Origin: CAYWNA01 sp964459305
GTDB lineage: Bacteria > Planctomycetota > Planctomycetia > Pirellulales > Pirellulaceae
Assembly: GCA_964459305.1 (NCBI GenBank)
Contig: CAYWNA010000068.1
Span: forward strand, 1 to 54,541
Length of the DNA: 54,541 nucleotides
Direction of reading: 5' to 3'
In this document: one piece after another, positions 52,244 through 54,541 of the stretch
Numbering within the stretch: the first letter of the stretch is position 1
Layout of the letters: the number at the start of each line of letters is the position of its first letter
Position numbers and translations under genes: made by a program
The notes under the pieces: model-generated
What the model saw: the letters and a program-made list of their open reading frames with translations, nothing else
Told to the model about the DNA's origin: nothing
Database searches by the model: none

Positions 52244-53443
52244 TCAGTCGGCTTCGCTCAATTCCTCCGCTTCCACGTTGCTGCTGGTCTCGCCTTCCTC
52301 GCCGCCCTCCGTTTCCTCGCTTTCGCCCTCTTCACTTTCCTCGGGCTCGGCGACTTGCTCTTCTTCCTCGGCTTCGACGATGCGATCTTCGTCGGTGGGG
52401 TCGATATTGAACCATTTGCCGCGCAAATCTTCTGGCACCGATTCTCGCCACATGGCGAGAACTTCCTTGACGTCGACATAGGGGTTGCCGTTCTCGTTCC
52501 CCTCCTCACCGCTCGGAACCGGTTTCTGCGGTGTCCAAAGCATATCGACACGGGCGCTGTCTTCGTAGTACTCGCCTCCGGTGATCTCGCCCTCTTCGTT
52601 CAGATCCAGGGTGTAGTGAAAATACATGATCGCCTCGATATTCGGCGATTCGTCGTATTCGGAATTCGAGCTTTTCGCGTACGCGGCATTCATTTTCACT
52701 TCAATGCGATTGTCGGATCGCTTCGCCGAAGATGTTGCGAATGCATAGATGGGATAGTTGAACACCACTTCGCCCAGTGTTTCGTCCATGCCGACCGGAT
52801 GAGATCCTCGGCCAAGCCAATTGGAGATGATGGCATGGAAAGTGCCTGGGTTGACGGCATAATCAATGCCGCCGAGAAACTCGGTCTCGTTGTACATGTA
52901 GATTTCCGCCAACAAGCCTTTGATGTCGGCGGGCGCGAACACGACACCGTTTCTTGTCACGCTCCACTGTGGCTCGGCATGTCGTATCGACGCGGCCGTC
53001 CGGCCGTTGCAGTGGCCGTACCAATGGGGCGTGTTCGAACGTCCCGCGAAAAGGCGCGCGAAAAAGCCGTCTCGGGGACCGCTATCGTAGTCGCGACGCG
53101 CAAACAACCTCAGCCGTTTGCGTTTGCCCACGTCTTCGCGTTCCCATTCGGTCGCCAAATCCGTCCCACGGTTAAAGGCGCGATCGTATTTGCGGAGTAC
53201 CTCCATGGTGCCGCCGGCGCGGTCTGGGTAATCGCAGCCCGAATAGGGAATGCGAAACTTCTGTACGCCGCCCTTTGTGGGCAGTTCGTCGAACTTCCAC
53301 ACGAGGTCAGTATCCCACCAATTCATGAAGTTCTGATTCTGGTAGTCGATCTCGTCCTGTTTGATGGCACCACCCCAAGCTGAGACGTCAACTGGGCTGT
53401 TTACGACAATCGCCAGGACAAGTATCAGTGCCGACGTGCTCAT
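52244..53443 (-). CDS. Secreted transglutaminase-elicitor-like protein, copy 2
   Basis: 399 residues from ATG 53443 (GGGAG upstream); signal peptide LILVLAIVVNSPVDVSA. Same fold as 49945: WYGHCNGRTAASIRH (Cys145), NPGTFHAIISNW (His203), SHPVGMD (Asp220). Main differences lie in the Arg-rich loop before the Cys (RRDYDSGPRDGF here) and in a longer acidic tail (SEETEGGEEGETSS). The whole gene and its CQK partner upstream are repeated as a unit, so the pair is maintained together. Confidence 0.72.
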   Translation of the reverse strand: MSTSALILVLAIVVNSPVDVSAWGGAIKQDEIDYQNQNFMNWWDTDLVWKFDELPTKGGVQKFRIPYSGCDYPDRAGGTMEVLRKYDRAFNRGTDLATEWEREDVGKRKRLRLFARRDYDSGPRDGFFARLFAGRSNTPHWYGHCNGRTAASIRHAEPQWSVTRNGVVFAPADIKGLLAEIYMYNETEFLGGIDYAVNPGTFHAIISNWLGRGSHPVGMDETLGEVVFNYPIYAFATSSAKRSDNRIEVKMNAAYAKSSNSEYDESPNIEAIMYFHYTLDLNEEGEITGGEYYEDSARVDMLWTPQKPVPSGEEGNENGNPYVDVKEVLAMWRESVPEDLRGKWFNIDPTDEDRIVEAEEEEQVAEPEESEEGESEETEGGEEGETSSNVEAEELSEAD

Positions 53444-53483
53444 TCGTGGATCTCCCAAAATCACCCTTCCGCCCAAGAAACAA

Positions 53484-53520
53484 AAAAACGCCCCCGCAAA
53501 CGCGCGAGGGCATTTTTCTT
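53484..53520 (-). terminator. Intrinsic terminator after the CQK gene (copy 2)
   Basis: Imperfect G/C stem (gccctcgcgcg / cgggggc on the minus strand) between A and T runs. It sits at the same place, relative to the CQK stop and the next gene, as the terminator at 51271. Confidence 0.75.
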
Positions 53521-53574
53521 TTTCGCGTTTCTGCCAATCGTCGCTTTAGGACGATCGAGTATTAACCGCCGAAC

Positions 53575-53994
53575 TTAGGCAGCGGGGGCCGGTGGCGCGG
53601 GTGCTTCGGCTTCCGCCTCCGCTTCGGGCGCGTCTTTGCCGCCCTTGCCATTCTGAACGGGCTTCTGGCAAGGCTTCTTGCAGCACTTCTTTTGGCAAGC
53701 ATCTTTGCCCTTCTGGCAGGCGTCTTTGCCGTCCTTCTGGCAAGCATCTTTGCCCTTCTGGCAGGCGTCTTTGCCGCCCTTCTGGCAAGCATCTTTGCCC
53801 TTCTGGCACGGCGAGATCTTCTGGCACTCGTCTTTGCCCTTCTGGCACTCGTCTTTGCCTTTCTGGACCGCGTCGTCGCCGCCCTTCTGGCAGGCGTCGT
53901 CGCCCTTCTGGCTACTGTCTTTCTGCTCCTGGGCCATCAGGGATGTACCAAGGAACAACACTCCACACAGAGCAGCAATCAAAGTACTCTTCAT
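53575..53994 (-). CDS. Secreted Cys/Gln/Lys repeat protein, copy 2 (expanded repeats)
   Basis: 139 residues from ATG 53994 (GGAGG upstream); upstream frame to 54210 lacks such a site. Same signal peptide as copy 1, then about ten CQK units, mostly GKDACQK, with one KKCCKKPCQK block, and an APAA tail. Highly repetitive DNA (ctggcaagcatctttgccc type) explains repeat-number change. Low complexity; no fold assignable. Expected to be extracellular and oxidised. Confidence 0.75.
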   Translation of the reverse strand: MKSTLIAALCGVLFLGTSLMAQEQKDSSQKGDDACQKGGDDAVQKGKDECQKGKDECQKISPCQKGKDACQKGGKDACQKGKDACQKDGKDACQKGKDACQKKCCKKPCQKPVQNGKGGKDAPEAEAEAEAPAPPAPAA

Positions 53995-54208
53995 CGAAAT
54001 ACCTCCGAAATCAGCAAAATTCGTTTCGAAACCTGATCCATAACAGCCGCGCAAATCCCTCCGTGGTTGCCGCCGCATACTAAACAATCGACGTTTTCTA
54101 GACGGCCAAGGAGGATTTGTAGAGGGCCTGCGAAAACCCTTGGATTCCACACAACGGCAACCATTCCTCGGATCCTCGGATTCGCGATAACCGACCCGGC
54201 GATGCCAC

Positions 54209-54243
54209 AAAAAAAGACCGGGTCCCGATACGAGACCCGATCT
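54209..54243 (-). terminator. Intrinsic terminator
   Basis: gatcgggtctcg..gggacccggtc hairpin followed by a T run on the minus strand, ~65 bp after the stop of the partial gene at 54308. Confidence 0.75.
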
Positions 54244-54307
54244 CTTGTCTTACAGCTTACCGTGATCCGCGAGGCTTCTTCCGGCCCCAAACCACCAGCA
54301 CTCAAAC

Positions 54308-54541
54308 CTACTTCTGCATCGGACCATGTTGAATGATGGTCTTCTGCATCGGACCGTTGTAGACGACGGGTGCGCTGGTCGTGACCGGAGCGCATGAGGC
54401 AGGTTCGTCCATTATCCGCGAGCCTGCCTTTCTTTGTTTTCTGACGTTCTGCGGCTCTCCTCGCCAAGCGATCCCCGGTTCGCTATATGTCGTCATGGGT
54501 GCACAGGTCGTCATCGGCGCACAAGTCGTGGCCGGACGGCT
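54308..54541 (-). CDS. C-terminus of a low-complexity secreted-type protein (runs off the window)
   Basis: The last ~77 residues of a gene entering from the right. Repeats ATTCAPMTTCAPMTTY, then CAPVTTSAPVVY and the end NGPMQKTIIQHGPMQK. Cys, Thr and Pro-rich with two closing MQK units; similar in spirit, not in sequence, to the CQK proteins. No domain recognised; the N-terminus is outside the window. Confidence 0.55.
   Translation of the reverse strand, partial: SRPATTCAPMTTCAPMTTYSEPGIAWRGEPQNVRKQRKAGSRIMDEPASCAPVTTSAPVVYNGPMQKTIIQHGPMQK

Noticed and set aside
53690..53910. Regular short DNA repeats resembling a CRISPR array
   Set aside because: The period is set by GKDACQK-type codons in one reading frame with a signal peptide and ribosome-binding site. 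There are no spacers of constant length and no cas genes.

Overview
The window looks like a GC-rich chromosome segment of a planctomycete (Pirellulales-type). The signs are many large secreted enzymes with signal peptides, a formylglycine-generating-enzyme-like protein, secreted FAD-dependent oxidoreductase and ceramidase families, CxxCH-bearing secreted proteins, a Planctomycetes-style zinc ribbon, and long proteins of mostly unknown function. No rRNA, credible tRNA or CRISPR array is visible. Taxonomy is inferred from gene families only.

Left flank (1-10.6 kb): the end of a metallophosphoesterase, a trypsin-like protease, a PduO-type cobalamin adenosyltransferase, then a run of secreted proteins on the minus strand (glycoside-hydrolase-like barrel, toroid protein with a haem motif, amidohydrolase, FGE-like protein), and a ceramidase pseudogene on the plus strand with an internal deletion. 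A 90-bp REP-like palindrome sits in frame inside the glycoside-hydrolase-like gene.

Centre (about 10.8-33.2 kb): some 25 small, mostly single-gene units, nearly all on the minus strand, separated by imperfect palindromes. The palindromes have the layout of integron attC sites: a RYYYAAC-like box, stem arms with extrahelical bases, and a GTTRRRY-like box. I read this as an integron cassette array without an integrase in the window (a CALIN). Its recognisable products resemble polymorphic-toxin immunity proteins or their relatives: three SMI1/KNR4 (SUKH)-like proteins, DUF4274+WGR, DUF1963, ankyrin, a DUF7691-like protein, an L7/L12-C-like fusion and small membrane proteins. A group II intron maturase remnant lies against an attC-like hairpin in the opposite orientation to the cassettes, as expected for attC-targeting group IIC introns. 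A 39-bp segment with a sigma70-like promoter occurs twice in the array.

Right of the array (33.2-44 kb): a frameshifted Wza-like polysaccharide-export gene, a chimeric protein with a carbohydrate-binding-like module and a flagellin C-terminal domain but no flagellin N-terminus, an HrpA-type RNA helicase, a small secreted Tyr-rich protein, a two-domain secreted FAD oxidoreductase and a frameshifted zinc-ribbon membrane protein between two copies of a structured repeat.

Right end (44-54.5 kb): a two-gene operon whose products join an exosortase-like membrane domain to GATase-like domains (one with a Cys/Arg/His triad, one apparently degenerate). It is followed by a tandem duplication of a two-gene unit: a secreted transglutaminase-elicitor-like protein and a secreted Cys-Gln-Lys repeat protein, with intrinsic terminators. 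The last partial gene also ends in Met-Gln-Lys repeats. I propose that these Gln/Lys/Cys-rich proteins are substrates of the transglutaminase-like enzymes in the cell envelope.
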